Numbered from the stretch's first letter, positions 44,575 to 56,624 are shown. The stretch is 64,000 bases of DNA from Gadus chalcogrammus (GCF_026213295.1 NC_079434.1:9546789-9610788), one strand, 5' to 3'. Notes: generated by a model from the letters alone, not told the origin. Numbers and translations: made by a program.

Positions 44575-45189
44575 GGGACCACAACTAAAGCTGACAATTT
44601 TAGAGAAACCCTAGTTACAACATGCAGTGCAGTGTCTCCAACAGATGATGACAGACACTCCCTCTTGGAGTGTCTTCAACAGTTGCAAAACAATACATTT
44701 TCTGTACTCCTCCCTTCCCCCTGATACTATAAACTGTTTAGTCATCAGGTTAGAGAGATGGGTAACCCTAACCCGAGACATGGTTAAGTTTTATCGATAT
44801 GTTTTTATAGATAAAACATTGTTTTCTGTACTTTTGTTCCCATATGACCCGTGTATCTTATCCTTTGTGCTTTGAAGAAAAAAGTACATCGTATTTGTCT
44901 TGTAACTCTAACAATGACCATGCTTCACTAAACATCAACGCAATATTTAACCAGAAGGTCAGACTGAATCTTTTTCTTCAACGATTATTGTACAGTGTTT
45001 TTGGACGGGAAGCTTATATGCCTACAAGTATTTACTTAAACATTGTCCACTACTATACTCTACATTTATATTTTCCCAATGTTAATTTAATTCATGAGAA
45101 GTTGTGTACATCGGTGTCACCATAACATCCATGCATCAGAAATGTAGTGTATTTTCCGCAGTAGGCATCACGTTATTTTTTGCTACAGC
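44350..45189. other. Gene B downstream flank
   Basis: A former terminal-exon acceptor and exon start (ttttcag|GGACAGGGAC near 44495) is still visible but reads quickly into TAG. An (AAT)n run (44535-44574) follows, then the common unit flank (about 44890-45110, matching 35640-35830). No further gene. Confidence 0.55.
44535..44574. repeat. (AAT)n microsatellite
   Basis: About 13 uninterrupted copies of aat, directly after the decayed terminal exon of gene B. Confidence 0.93.
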
Positions 45190-45735
45190 ACACATACCTG
45201 CTTTGATGTGCATGTAGAGAACAGTGTGTGGTGACATGGAGCAGGACCTGCTTCAAAGGACAACTTCTCGTTTTACCTTCATATCGTAAGGGTTAGTGAA
45301 AAAACATAATAGAACTGAATTACATTTAACACTTTTTAACTGATAGGGTCTGCAGACAAGATGAACCATCAACATAGTATTCAACCGGCTGATGACCACA
45401 GGTTGAAGAACAAGTCCAAACTATACATCTATGACATCGCATCCTGTGTAATGAGATGAAAAGAGATGAGGAGATCTAAAGAGATGACCATGGAAATGCT
45501 AGCTTGAATGTCTTGCAGAAGTGTCTTGTGACTGTTATGCAGCTATACCATTGAAACGCATGCATTGACAAGCTGTCCCAGTGTATGAATATGAATAGAA
45601 GCATATTTCAACAAACTCACAGATGCAACGGAAAGGATGAGTGTGAGATTATTGTGGACGATAAGACTGGTGCAGTATGGGTGTGAGACAAATGAGCACG
45701 TCGACAGCCTCACACTACTGGGAATAAACAGTTCC

Positions 45736-46132
45736 TGTTGTGGTTAACTCTTGTCCATAATTAACCACTGTGTGGCTCAGCTTAAAAGTCTGACGCTTAT
45801 ACCAGATGTAGTAAATCAAAAGAAAACCAGGTCCAGTGCGGTTTAAAGTTGAAAATTCCAATTGGTTTAATTAGACTAAATGAAAATGCAAAACTCAAAA
45901 GTTCTTGCAGTTAAGTCAACATAAGGATTGCAAAGATAATCAAGGGTTCAGTTTGGTTCTCTGGCAAAGGTCAAAGTGTCTTCCTGCTCAAGCCCCTCCC
46001 CCCAGTAGGGTCGCCCTTATATAGATGTCAAGGTCACCCGCATGGTCCAGCGACTAGAGGGATATAACTCAGAGGAACACAAAAATTACCAAGTAAAAGA
46101 AACCTTTCTCCTTCTTCATTCTGGCTCCTACA
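45736..46132. mobile_element. Solo LTR, 397 bp, 5-bp target duplication
   Basis: Begins TGTTGTGG and ends CTCCTACA (TG...CA, with TGT/ACA inverted ends). Perfect 5-bp duplications GTTCC lie at 45731-45735 and 46133-46137. The sister unit reads straight through at 28484-28500 (aacagttcctaaaatacttg), proving insertion. A CTTATATAG motif inside could be the LTR's TATA. No internal retroelement genes flank it, so it is a solo LTR left by recombination. Confidence 0.88.
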
Positions 46133-47197
46133 GTTCCTAAAATTCTTGAACATGAATGATCAGTGATAGTTTTTAGACTTAAGGTCGACATTTTCTGGAT
46201 CTACAAAGTGGAAATACATTGTACAAGTGTGGTTTATATAACACATGATGATGTAGCCATATTCTGCTTTGACTTTGGTTGGAGTTGTGGTCAGATTAGA
46301 GCCGTAGTGGTCACATTGATATCGTCTTCTGAAGTATGCGAGCATGAGACCACCGTGCTGGTGGTATCATGCTGGATTCAACTTGAGGCCATGCAAGATA
46401 AGAGCTTTATGTCTGGAATTCCAGATCTACAGTCAGGGTCATTTTACCACAGCTAATGATGGTAAGTGTCATAAGCTCAGAAAATTAAAAACATAATCAC
46501 TGAGGACAGTTTAGGGTCGCTACACAGAAGTACTGTTGGTACAGCCTTTAGAGCTCTATTAAGACATTCACATAGGGCACATCACACCGGGCCATTTCTG
46601 TACAGCTACCTTCATTTGAGATCGTCCTAGCAACTCCAGAACCCATTTCACCTCGTCTTGTTGATTACAAAACGTTGTGACTCAGTGGAGCTGGACCATC
46701 TATTGAATCTGCTCCAAATAAGGTATGTCTTCTTTCTCTTCGTCTTGCATTTGATTCTGAAGGAGGCTCAGTAGCTCATGCTACTTCTGGTGCTTATTTG
46801 TGTAAAGGAGAAGTCTTTGAATGTTCCCCTTTCGTGTACCATCTTATCAAAATATGCTTACAACATACTCTGCGTCAGGCCAGCTTCCTTCCTCTGTCTA
46901 GATGTTATTTCTTGAAATGCTGAGCAACCTTTACATTCAAACATCAAGCCTAGCAGGTAAGAGTTAATGCGATATTAAATACATGGGAAGATACGTTTGA
47001 TGGTTATCTCAGATAAATTACCATTGATGTGAATTTTACTTTTTTATTTGTCATTTTAAACCCTAGCGCAGATACGTTTGAATATCTCTAGCGACAGTGT
47101 GAGAGACAAACTATCAATGTTATGGGGAAGTACAGCGAGTGAACCCAAATTTTCGACACATAGGGAGGCTGACGCAGAATCAATTAAAGCGTCTTTA

Positions 47198-47535
47198 CTG
47201 AGACAGGCGAGGATTCGGCAACAGCAGGGTCGGTCAGACAGGTGAGGGTTCGAAGTCAGGAGGGTAGACAGACAGACGAGGGTTCGGCAACAGGAGGGTC
47301 GGTCAGACAGGTGAGGATCCTAAGTCAGGAGGGTAGACAGACAGGCGAGGGTTCGGTGACAGCAGGAGGGTAGTCAGACAAGCACGTTTTCGGTGACAGG
47401 AGGGTAGTCAGACGGGCGAGTTTTCGGCGACAGGAGGGTAGACAGACAGGCGAGGGTTCGGCGACAGCAGGAGGGTAGTCAGGAGGGTAGACAGGAGGGT
47501 AGTCAGACAGGCGAGGGTTCGGCAACACTACACAG
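47198..47535. repeat. Minisatellite upstream of gene C
   Basis: Homologue of the array at 30252-30605, with the same gacaggcgagggttcggcg-type units in a different number and order, and all in one orientation. Minus-strand proline-rich ORFs across it are artefacts. Confidence 0.88.
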
Positions 47536-47770
47536 GGAAGAGATTGTTTGGGCGAGGGACCGAACACAAGGACTAGGCAATCTAGACATAGGGAGAGCCA
47601 GGGACGTGGTACTTACTGTTAAGCGTTAAACAACGATCTAGCGATGATTGTGGAGAACTGGCGTTGATGTTATGGGTGTTGATGGAGGATTGCCCACAGG
47701 TTTAGAGCGCAGGAGATGAATGAATGAAGAGACTGGCCCCCACTAGGTGGCAGGAGTGGACGGCGTGACA

Positions 47771-50700
47771 ATGAATCTTCAATCAGCAGCTAGTGGATTT
47801 CTAGCTTTCCTTCTGTTAATACCAGGTTGGTACAATTACATTCTGAACCTTTAAATTACCTGTTTCAAATGAAAACCAAATTAAGAGAGGTTGAAACAAA
47901 CATGAAAAGAGATTCACATTTAATAATCCAACCTAATTTGAAGCCAAAATGGGGGTCAACCTAGAATTACAACAGAAACAAACTCAACAGAATTTGTATC
48001 CTCAATATGTCCTGAGTAAGGACAAAAAAGCCCAGAAGAATATCCCATTAGGGAAAAGCTTAGAATAAGAGCCAAATATAGCCTATTCATACGCCTATAC
48101 ATTATTTTTCTATATATATTTGGGTCTTTGACAAATAGTTTTTTAAAGTGTAAAATATTTCCTATCCATACGTTAGTTCTGTGTCATTTGTACTCCTTCA
48201 TTTAGATAATATTCTGGAAAATTGTCCACTTCATTTTTTACACTGGTATCATTTCAGATATCAGTACAGATATGTTGGCTATAATCTGACGGCATAAAAT
48301 GTTGAACATTTCAGGGGTTAATGGAGTTCCTTTTGCATACTGCATCCAGTTCTTTAAATGGAATAGTCTGTGTAGAACATTAAAATGCAGTTTCCTGACA
48401 TCAAATGTTTGTTCTTTCTCAATGAGATGTACTTGTTGTTTTTTACAGCGCTACAGGGTAAAACTGACTGGAAGGTTACTTACACATCGAGTCATATCTG
48501 CGCTTCAAAAGGATCAACGGTTAATATAGTCTGCACTTATGAATACCCTGTCAAAAAATCTAAATCACAGAGCTCTTCCATAAACCTGGAATCACTGTGG
48601 TTTACCAAGATAGACAGAAATAATCAAGTTGAAATAGGAAAAGAAACCGACTATAAAGGTCGGGTGGAATACATCTGTGGAGAAAACCAATGTACCACGT
48701 CCAAGTGCTCTGGAGCGTGTACCCTGAGATTCAAAGACCTGAAACCGAGTGATTCTGCTGAGTACAAGTTCTGGATAACGACAGCACAAACAGATTGGGG
48801 ATATACTGGCAGCCCTGGAGTGAACATAACTGTGACAGGTAAACTTGACAACAATATCATGTTAATTTGGCCAAAATGGGAATTAGTGATGATAATTATT
48901 CCCTTACTATTTAATGTGTGTAATGGGTTATTACAATATAACACATTAATAGAGTCTTGATGAAGCCACCCTCACATGTAGGAGTGAGGGGTCCCCCAAA
49001 CAGGGATGGGTCCAGGGTGAAAAGCACCAGAGGCTGATGTAGTAATATGTAATAATACTTTATCTACACAGTATCTAATGGCAACACAGGAAGGGCACAA
49101 TAATAAATCAAATAAGAGATTGAATAGGGCATAATGGAGGGACTATGACCGGCGAGAGGCAAAACAGGGCTGAGGAGATCCAATACAAACTACTAGGCCT
49201 ATTAGGGGCATGCAGCTAACACAACAAAGAAAACCAAGAATAAGAGGAAAACACATCAAACTTAGACGGTATCAAATCAGAACCACAATAACACTTGAAC
49301 TAATACACAGCACACAAAGGCCAAAGACCTACAGAGAACCATAAGCCTGCCTCACACTGCCGTACCTGGCCCAAATGATGATGCTTGCCCGGCCCTCAAT
49401 AATAACAACGTTAGCCAAAGAAAATAATGCAGCACAAATAAAACCGTGGCCTATGAATTAGTAGCTTCTTGCTGTTATAAAATATACAATAAAGGCTAGC
49501 CTAAATGTAAACAGATTTGATGTAATTAATAAATTAATTAAGATATATTTAAAAGCAATTATAGTATATGTTAACACAGGGGCAGCAAGGTAATAACTTT
49601 TGTTGTTAATAGCTGTCCTTGATCGCTGTCCTACAAACACTTTAACAGGACTTGAGAACAACACGAAAGGCCCAAGCTTCCTGTAGTGGAATAATCAAAT
49701 ACATTAGATTAAATACACACACATAATACATGGAAAGGAAAGCGATATAAAATGCAGTGTTTCAGCAGATGTTAAAATCCAGTTTAATGCACAACCTTTT
49801 GTTGCTGCTGCCTTGGCGATCGGTTCACCAAAGACTCAAACCAGGCTTAGTACAAAGGGAGGCTGCAGCCTTGTGCCCCTGTATTTATACCCTCCCCTGC
49901 TCCTCAGCGTCCTAGAGACCTAGTGCTACGATAATACTATGGTTTTAGGGCTGAATACATTACAATTGTTTGTTCTCCGTCACAGATCTGCAGGTGAAAG
50001 TGGTCGTTCTTGACACGGACAAGCCTACCTGGCTAGACCTGGAATGCCACAGTATTTGTGATATCACTACCACCTACTATGAGTGGTTCAGGAATGGAGA
50101 GAATTCAGGAATAGCATTCACACAAGGAACAGGAAGGTACTACCGAGGACAAGTCAAGGACGACAGGGTCATTATTAACTCTGAAGACAGCTATGCATGT
50201 GCTGTTAAAGGATTTGAACGTTTTCCCTCTCCTTCAGTGTGTAAGTCAACTCCGCAGTACGTTATCTTATTGACCACTAGGGCCAAGAACTACGTGTTCA
50301 ACTGTTAGTATTTCATATAACATTGGAATGTCACTTAACAGACGCTCCAAGGACCCCCTCAGTGACCGTGAGTCCCTCTGGTGAAGTAGAGGAGGGCAGT
50401 TCAGTGACTCTGAGCTGCAGCAGTGATGCCAACCCAGCAGCTAAGTACACCTGGTTCAAGGCACCTGAAATCCCAGTGAAAGGATCAGGACAGAACTACA
50501 CCATTACTAATATCACATCTGAGCTTGGAGGAAAGTATTACTGCCAAGCACATAATGCAATCGGACATCATAACTCCACCTGGTCGTCCGTTAATGTGAA
50601 AGGTAAAGGTTGTTTTCAAAATAATCCTCATTGTTCATAGAAAAACACAAGGCATTGTAAATGTAAAGAGGCATTTGCATATCAATAAGAATCTTTGATT

Positions 50701-52159
50701 TCTTGTATTTATATAGTTTAGGGGACAGAAACTACAATATTTTTTCATACATAGACATTGCTTCTGGTACCGGTATATCCTCCTTATGGTCAATTCAAAC
50801 AAATGAATAATTTTCCAAGTGTTAAATCTGGTCAATATTTTCCAGAGAGATCCTCATCCTCATCATCATCATCCTCATCACCCCCATCACCCCCATCACC
50901 ATCAGTGATAACAGCCGCAACTCTAGGAACTGTTCTAGTCTTCCTGGCCACCGTACTCTTCCTCATCTTCCTCTGGTTGAGGTGAGATATTCTCTCTATC
51001 ATTTGACATGCATTCACTTCTTGTTATTAACTCGTCTTCTCTTTCCAGAAGAAGGAGGGCCTCCAGAAACGCACGTGACCAGGGAGGAAGGCCAGATACC
51101 ACAGAAGAGGTGAGAAACAGGAAGCCATTTGACCAACACATCCTTTACCAACACAGTGGAACACAGGTGAAACCTATACTTCGAGAGTTGAATTGAAAAA
51201 GTGAGAAAGAAAGGAAACCGGTTGCGTTTGGGGCTGCTGCTGAGACACAGTAAATGGTGGTGGGGTTTCTTTGTTCTTCTTTCTTACGCATGCAGTCGTA
51301 GGTTTCATCTCATCTCATGCAACCATCATTACACACAATTACAAAACAAAGCTAATAAAAAGTCAGCAAAGGGTTTAACAATATATAGGTTATTAATCTC
51401 AATTCATAAACAAAGGAAACCATGAGGCACCACAGCTTAACGTTCAACTCAACTCTTGGAGGGAACTCGGCGAGTTTAGAGGACATGCTAGAAAAATGTT
51501 AACCCCCAAAGATGGATTCACTCATTAATGCTAGAATCTATGAATATGCTAAAATCACACAGCCCTTAGAAGCTGCTTGATTTTCCTGCAAAACAAGAGA
51601 CTACTGACCTTAGACTTCTTACCTTATAGTCTTCTTACCTAATTGACTTCTGACCATATTCACTTCTGACCTTACAAACACACCAAGGGTCAAGGGTTTT
51701 CTACATGTATTCCTCTGTCCTCTCGGCTCCCGCTCTGTCGGTCACTTCCTGTTGCTGTGTGATACAATGTCTCATCTCTGCAAATCACTCTGCTCCTGCG
51801 GCACAGGGAGAACCAAGAGAACAGCAGTATTCCTTCATCAACTTCCCTCGCTCAGAGACCCAGGAAGTGCCTCACCAGTCGGCTGGCTCTCATGTCCAAT
51901 CACATCCGACAGAGCAGGTCCTTTACTCTGCGGTCCAGTTTCAAAGATCCAATGCTGTCGCTGAGTAAGCAGCTCTTGGTATTACTAGAGAGAAAATAGG
52001 AATCCTCAAGGTTTGGGACTTCAACCTAAATCTAAAGAAGAACGCAAGAATATTTCTTATTATTTATTTTGATGTTTTCTTTTCAGGGACTGTGACCAGA
52101 CAGAGTCGGGAGAAACCTCAGAGATGTACAGCACTGTCCAAAAAAAAAACAGCGTTTGA
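47771..52159 (+). CDS. CD22/Siglec-like receptor C (462 aa), one ITIM plus two Tyr motifs
   Basis: Surface receptor of the same family as A and B. Exons: leader 47771-47825; V-set 48449-48838; Ig2 49986-50240; Ig3 50342-50602; membrane 50846-50981; cytoplasmic 51049-51109, 51807-51964 and 52087-52159. All are in phase (463 codons with stop). V, Ig2 and Ig3 are closest to gene A (SAEYKFW, Trp at the Siglec Arg position); the membrane and tail exons are closest to gene B. The Ser/Pro-rich stalk is longer than in B, followed by LGTVLVFLATVLFLIFLWLR. The tail shows QYSFINF, the ITIM VLYSAV and a terminal EMYSTV. The acceptor that B uses for exon 44086 is mutated here (cag to cgg) and an in-frame TGA follows, so I place the exon start at the later acceptor GCACAG|GGAGAA (51807). 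If the terminal exon is not spliced, the frame stops at 51966-51968 (439 aa). Confidence 0.83.
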
Positions 52160-52497
52160 ATCAAACAACCTTGCTGATTGAATCTATCAATAATGGGGTC
52201 AACAACAAAAGTGACCAACCCCCCATATTAAGATTGAAGCTAAATGCATGATTCATGACAGTGAAACGAATTAGCCTTATGAAGAATGTCTATCTAACTA
52301 TAGCAGTTCAAACAATCAGATATTTACAGACAAATAGTGTCCAAGGCGCAAACGATAAGACACTTACCGGTACCATGTTGAATGCACAAAGACCAAGTGA
52401 ACTATCATAAAGAACTGCAGGTAAATTACGTCATCAATGTGCACCAGCATTACCAAATGTGTCCACATATTTTGATCACAAGTAGACTTTAAACGAG
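52160..52497. other. Gene C downstream flank
   Basis: Presumed 3' UTR and intergenic DNA; no clear AATAAA close to the stop. No other feature recognised before the hAT relic. Confidence 0.4.
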
Positions 52498-53093
52498 GCA
52501 TCTCCAAACGGCGGACCGCGCTCCGGGTCCGGACCAAGTGACGGTCCTATCCGGACCCCTGAACAATTTAAAATAATACGTTTTTGTTTTTTATGATTTC
52601 ACTATACAAAGCATGATTATGTTAATAAAGACATTCCTCACTAAATTACAAATTAAAGGCAGAATAGTCGTAGTACAGCATAAAAACAGCAAAAAGCAAA
52701 GATCTTCACAGAGCGAAGATCATGCACTCGCCGAACTCCCCCCCTCCCTCCGTCTGTCACGGCATGTGCGTAATAGCGGCACTCAAAAAATAGCCAATCA
52801 AATCGTTTGTTTACCGGGAGAGTGATTTGGAATGAGAAAATGGCTTGCTCGAAAATTAGGAAAGTTGACCACGAAAACAGACATTTTAAAGATGAATGGG
52901 CTGACCAATACATGTTCATTCGCCCGCAAGGCAGTACTAAACCTTTGTTGTGTCTTTTATGTGTTGAAACCGTGGCGCTGATAAAAAAGCGGGAATATTA
53001 AGCGGCATTCCGAATGCAAACACAGACTCTTCGAGGAAAAGTATCACCAGAAGTCAGAAGTAGCGTGGAAAATATCCGAGCTGAGAACTCAGT
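52498..53093 (+). mobile_element. hAT transposon relic, left part
   Basis: Begins near aggcatctccaaacggcgga with GC-rich subterminal repeats (cgggtccggacc, tccggacccc), typical of a hAT end; the exact end is not certain. It contains the transposase fragment described next and is interrupted at 53093 by a Harbinger element. A short continuation resumes at 54806. Confidence 0.6.
52840..53093 (+). pseudogene. hAT transposase N-terminal fragment (ZBED/GTF2IRD2-type)
   Basis: Starts ATG at 52840: MACSKIRKVDHENRHFKDEW, then a C-x-x-C pair in PLLCLLCVE. It breaks at KKREY-stop near 52999. In another frame it continues with NIKRHSECKH and FEEKYHQKSEVAWKISELRT up to 53093. The C-x2-C with the later H...C/H residues is the zinc-finger lead of the hAT transposases that also gave rise to GTF2IRD2-like and ZBED-like genes. 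One small deletion plus the Harbinger insertion inactivate it. After removal of the insertion and one AGT, the frame runs on as LRTQ-YERSTCVEM. Confidence 0.75.
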
Positions 53094-53458
53094 GGCCCTC
53101 ATTTATCAAACGAGCGTACGACAGAAAACGTGCGTAAAATGGATCTACGCTCATTTCAACGTTGAGCTTGGCATTTATCAATTTGAACGTGAGCGCAGGC
53201 TGCGATGAAATCTCACGTCAGGTCTGAGCTCGTGTACGCAAGTTTTTTTGGCGCAACACACGGGTATTTCACTGATGAATAGTGCAGCACAAGTAGCCCA
53301 TGTTGCACATCTGTATTAATTACTAAATAAATTGGAATTAGCCCAGCCGTTCAAACAATTACAATCAAGGCAGCCCTAATTAAAAACAGTATTGCTATGA
53401 AAATAATTAGAATGTGACAGGTGAAATGTTTATTCAGCTGTCTATATAAACAGGAGCT

Positions 53459-54156
53459 TTGCCAAATAGGTGGTCGAGTCGCAGCGATGGCAGATCTGGC
53501 TCTGTGGACCTCAACGCACGTAAGACGAGAGAGAGTTTTTCGAGACCGCGCCGATTTTTTATGGAGAGCGATGAATGGCTCTTGAGTCGTTTTCGTCTCC
53601 CAAGGCATCTCCTGATGGAGCTATGCAATGATTTGGAGCCACAGTTAAGGCGAGAAACTAGGCGATCAAACGCAATACCTGTGCCAGTGCAGGTGTGCTC
53701 TACCTTGGGGTTTTTGGCCACCGGGACCTTTCAGCGGGAGATCGGGGACAGGTCTGGTATTTCCCAGCCAAGTATTAGCCGAACCATGCCAGCAGTTTTG
53801 GCAGCTATACTGTCCCTCTCTGAACGTTATATTAAATTCCCATGCACTAACGATCAGCAAACTGGAATCAAACGGGATTTTTATGCTATTGCTAGGTTTC
53901 CAAATGTGATTGGTGCGGTTGATTGTACCCATGTGCGTATGAACCATCTATTAATGATTACGCGTACATCAACCGCAAAAGCTACCATTCAGTTAATGTT
54001 CCGATTATTTGCGATGCCAGAATGTCAATCCTGAACATGGTAGCCCGATGGCCTGGGGGCACGCACGATTCTTTTATTTTCCAAAATAGCAACGTTGGGC
54101 ATCGTCTACATCAGGGCGCACTACATGGTCAGAGTCATCTCGGTGAGTTACGCTGC
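53459..54156 (+). pseudogene. Harbinger transposase (HARBI1-like), frameshifted
   Basis: DDE nuclease of the PIF/Harbinger type. The first frame holds the helix-turn-helix-like part (VCSTLGFLATGTFQREIGD, SGISQPSISRTMPAVL) and the first catalytic Asp in IGAVDCTHVRM. The frame is then lost at about 53945. It resumes in another frame with YINRKSYHSVNVPIICDARM and MVARWPGGTHDSFIF, which contains the second Asp. The last catalytic segment (the D-x-GYP region and Glu) is missing. At least one frameshift plus loss of the 3' part make it inactive. Most similar to the family that gave rise to the host gene HARBI1, but this is clearly a transposon copy with its own terminal repeats. Confidence 0.88.
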
Positions 54157-54169
54157 AGTCGCACTGCAC

Positions 54170-54600
54170 CGGCCTCCTCCCGTTTCTTGCTTGGCCGGCT
54201 TCACAGCCGCAACACGTTTTTTGGTGCTGAGCTTCATGTCGGACCATTTTTTCTTCACCTTATTCGGAATTAAATAACTTTAACGGAATGCAAACAATAG
54301 CATATATGTGAAATGTTTTAAGCTGGATAACAGAAGTTGTACATTTAATTTATTATTTAATTAATTTAATTAACAAACCTTTTCCGTAGCCCGACGAACA
54401 TTGGAAACACTATTCACTGCAACAGTTATTTCCTTCCATATAGCATTCTTTTGCTGGCCTTTAATGCCAGCTATAGGCTACCAAATAAAACCAGACCGTT
54501 CGCATCCACCAGTGACCCGAGCGTCTCCATTTGGGTCTCGGAAAAATTCCTCTATTTTACCGTTGGACGTTTCTCCATGTCGTAAAAGTTAGGGGCGAGA
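54170..54600 (-). pseudogene. Harbinger Myb/SANT-like accessory gene, broken
   Basis: On the minus strand, fragments typical of the Myb/SANT DNA-binding partner of Harbinger transposases are readable: KIEEFFRDPNG, KGQQKNAIWKEITVAVNSVS, then after an interruption (intron or insertion, about 54270-54380) KKKWSDMKLSTKKRVAAV and a short tail. An in-frame stop and frame changes separate them. In intact elements this protein helps bring the transposase to the nucleus and to the transposon ends. Confidence 0.65.
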
Positions 54601-54805
54601 CTTCTGAAGACGTGCTTTTATATGGGCGTGTTACGTTAATTACGATCGATCTCAGCCGCCGTATTTATCAACACCAAGATCCTTCGTACGCTGGGATTGG
54701 TGCGATACGAAGGTTTCGTAAATCTCACGTGGGTCCCATCGTAAGATGAATCATGCGTTCAGATTTGCGCTCATTTCTACGTTCGTTTGATAAATGAGGG
54801 CCAGT

Positions 54806-55057
54806 ATGAGAGGTCGACTTGTGTCGAAATGTCTGCCAAATGCCCTCAATGTTAACATGTTTTAAAAAGTATTCACCCATGCTGGTGTCCCCTGGACCTC
54901 CACTCTGGACCTCCACCCCGCTGCTTCACTGGGGTCCCCTGGCCTACACCCTGCTTCACTGGGGTCCCCTGGCCTACACCCTGCTGCTTCACTCCCCTTT
55001 GCGTCCCCCTGCCTTCAGCCCTTCACTGTCTGCTGCCTGCTATGTATTTAAAACATA
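54806..55057. other. hAT remnant and short GC-rich tandem repeat
   Basis: The first bases (tatgagaggtcgacttg) continue the hAT relic broken by the Harbinger insertion. About 54915-54990 holds two to three copies of ctgcttcactggggtcccct + ggcctacac. Nothing else recognised. Confidence 0.5.
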
Positions 55058-56407
55058 CAGTTGAATATCAATGCATTTGAATACGATGGAAAAGTTAATT
55101 TATTTCAATAATTCCATTTAAAAAGGGAAACTAGTATTTTATAGATTGATCACACCCAAAGTGAAATGTTTCCAGCCTTAACTTGAATATTACGTAAGAA
55201 CGGTAAAAAATAAAGATTTTTAAACAGAAATGTCGGCTTTCTGAAAAGTACGTTCTTGTACTCGGTACTTGGTTCTTTGCTCCTTCTGCATGAATTACTG
55301 CATCGATGCATTGTGGCATGGAGTCGATCAGCCTGTGGCCCTGTTAAGGCGTGGGAAGCCCGGGTTGCTTCGATAGCGGCGTTCAGCTCGTATGCATTCT
55401 TGGGTCTCGTTTCTCATCTTCCTCTTGACAATACCCAATACGTTTTCAATGGGGTTCAGATCAGGCGAGTTCTCTGGCCAATCATCCTATGGTTATTAAA
55501 CCAGGGGCCTCTACGGATTCTCTTTTTTTGCATTAGGTAATCCCCTTTCTAATCCTTTTTCGTTACGGCGGTAAGATTTAAAGCAACCGGCCGCCGACAA
55601 AGTTTACCGACCCTACCGAAGACGCATGAGAGACGCGGTGAAGCAGAAGAAGACAAGAGAAGAAAATAGTTAACAATGGATACAAACACGATAGGCTATA
55701 CACCGTAAGAAAATAAAATGCCTACTTCACATAAAAAAGAAAGACTACTGGGTGCAGTTAATTTCAACATAAACATGGTAGCCATTTTTTTTCACATGTG
55801 AATTGGGATTCAAGTGGGCTAAAATATTCCCGTTGGCCAAGTCCGACCTAAGTATTTCTCACTGTTGGCGACAGCCTGATATAAATCAATACAAGAACGC
55901 ATGTATCGAAATAGCGCTTGTTGTAGTCCAACTTCGGAAAACTAATTCCACGATAGAGACGCTAGAGGTCAGCAATACTCGCCGTCGCGCAGACGTCGGT
56001 TAGGAAAAGTGGAGTCGAATTAATTTTAAACAGTGGTCTTTTCCTATGTTCGAAAGGAATCATCTTTTCATCTCTCCTTGACCCAATGACGTATGCCACA
56101 AAGGTTAAGAAAAGGAGGCATAAAGATAAGGAGACTATTCATAGCGGCCTCCGGTATTGGTAATTTTGGCAGTGAGCCAAGTCCTGATGGAAAAGGAAGT
56201 CAGCATCCCCCTAACATACTTTTTCACAATATTCAGATTTTCTAATAATGGATTTGGAGGTTTCATGCTGGAAGACATAATCAAAATTATAACAAATCAA
56301 GGCTTCTCATATATAATTTTATGAGCAATGATTCTATAAGTTTCCCTTTTTACATATTGAAATAAGTAAACTTATCCACAATATTCCAATTTATTGAGAT
56401 GCACCTG
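55058..56407 (-). mobile_element. Tc1/mariner-like element, 1350 bp, degraded
   Basis: Inverted ends of about 75 bp, imperfect: cagttgaatatcaatgcat at the left and, complementary to it, caggtgcatctcaataaat read from the right, each continuing through a ttatttcaat motif to aaaaaggga. Both ends are bordered by TA (55056-55057, 56408-56409), the Tc1/mariner target. Minus-strand transposase remnants include WPENSPDLNPIENVLGIVKR (about 55420-55490), with the final DDE segment, and MPQCIDAVIHAEG. The middle is unrecognisable. Confidence 0.8.
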
Positions 56408-56429
56408 TATACACTATACTTCTTTTAAC

Positions 56430-56623
56430 AAAAAGAGCAAAGGTAACTTGAGGCTTAAGGCATTTATTGAGCACAAGATGTCAAATATCAAATACCAGTA
56501 CTTCACCTATTTCACTATCATAACTCAACGTGTTTTAGAGATACAGGTCATCATTCACCCTTAAAATCACTCAACCATCTTTTTAAGAAATGTATTATTG
56601 TACAGTGTTTTTGGACAAATAAG
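56430..56623 (+). repeat. Fragment of the receptor-array flank beside puf60
   Basis: Motifs gcaaaggtaacttgaggct, cacaagatgtcaaatatc, caacgtgttttagagataca and tattgtacagtgtttttgga match, in the same order, the flanks downstream of gene A (35150-35760), pseudogene B' (39030-39180) and gene B (44985-45015). It marks the right edge of the duplicated array. Confidence 0.75.
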
Positions 56624-56624
56624 C

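Larger units (their letters stand above)
45190..50640 (+). repeat. Segmental duplication, copy carrying gene C 5' half
   Basis: Partner of 28075-33950; see that entry for landmarks. Relative to it, about 250 bases are missing from the leader-V intron and a solo LTR has been gained at 45736-46132. Beyond the Ig3 exon the sequence follows gene B (gtaaaggttgttttcaaaat against gtaatggttgctttgaaaat) rather than gene A. Confidence 0.9.
53094..54802 (+). mobile_element. PIF/Harbinger DNA transposon, 1709 bp
   Basis: Perfect 19-bp inverted ends GGCCCTCATTTATCAAACG at 53094-53112 and complementary at 54784-54802. A 3-bp target duplication, AGT, flanks it (53091-53093 and 54803-54805), matching the three-base duplications of this superfamily. 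It carries the two genes expected of Harbinger elements in opposite orientation, a DDE transposase (plus) and a Myb/SANT-like protein (minus), both damaged. It is inserted in the hAT relic. Confidence 0.93.
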
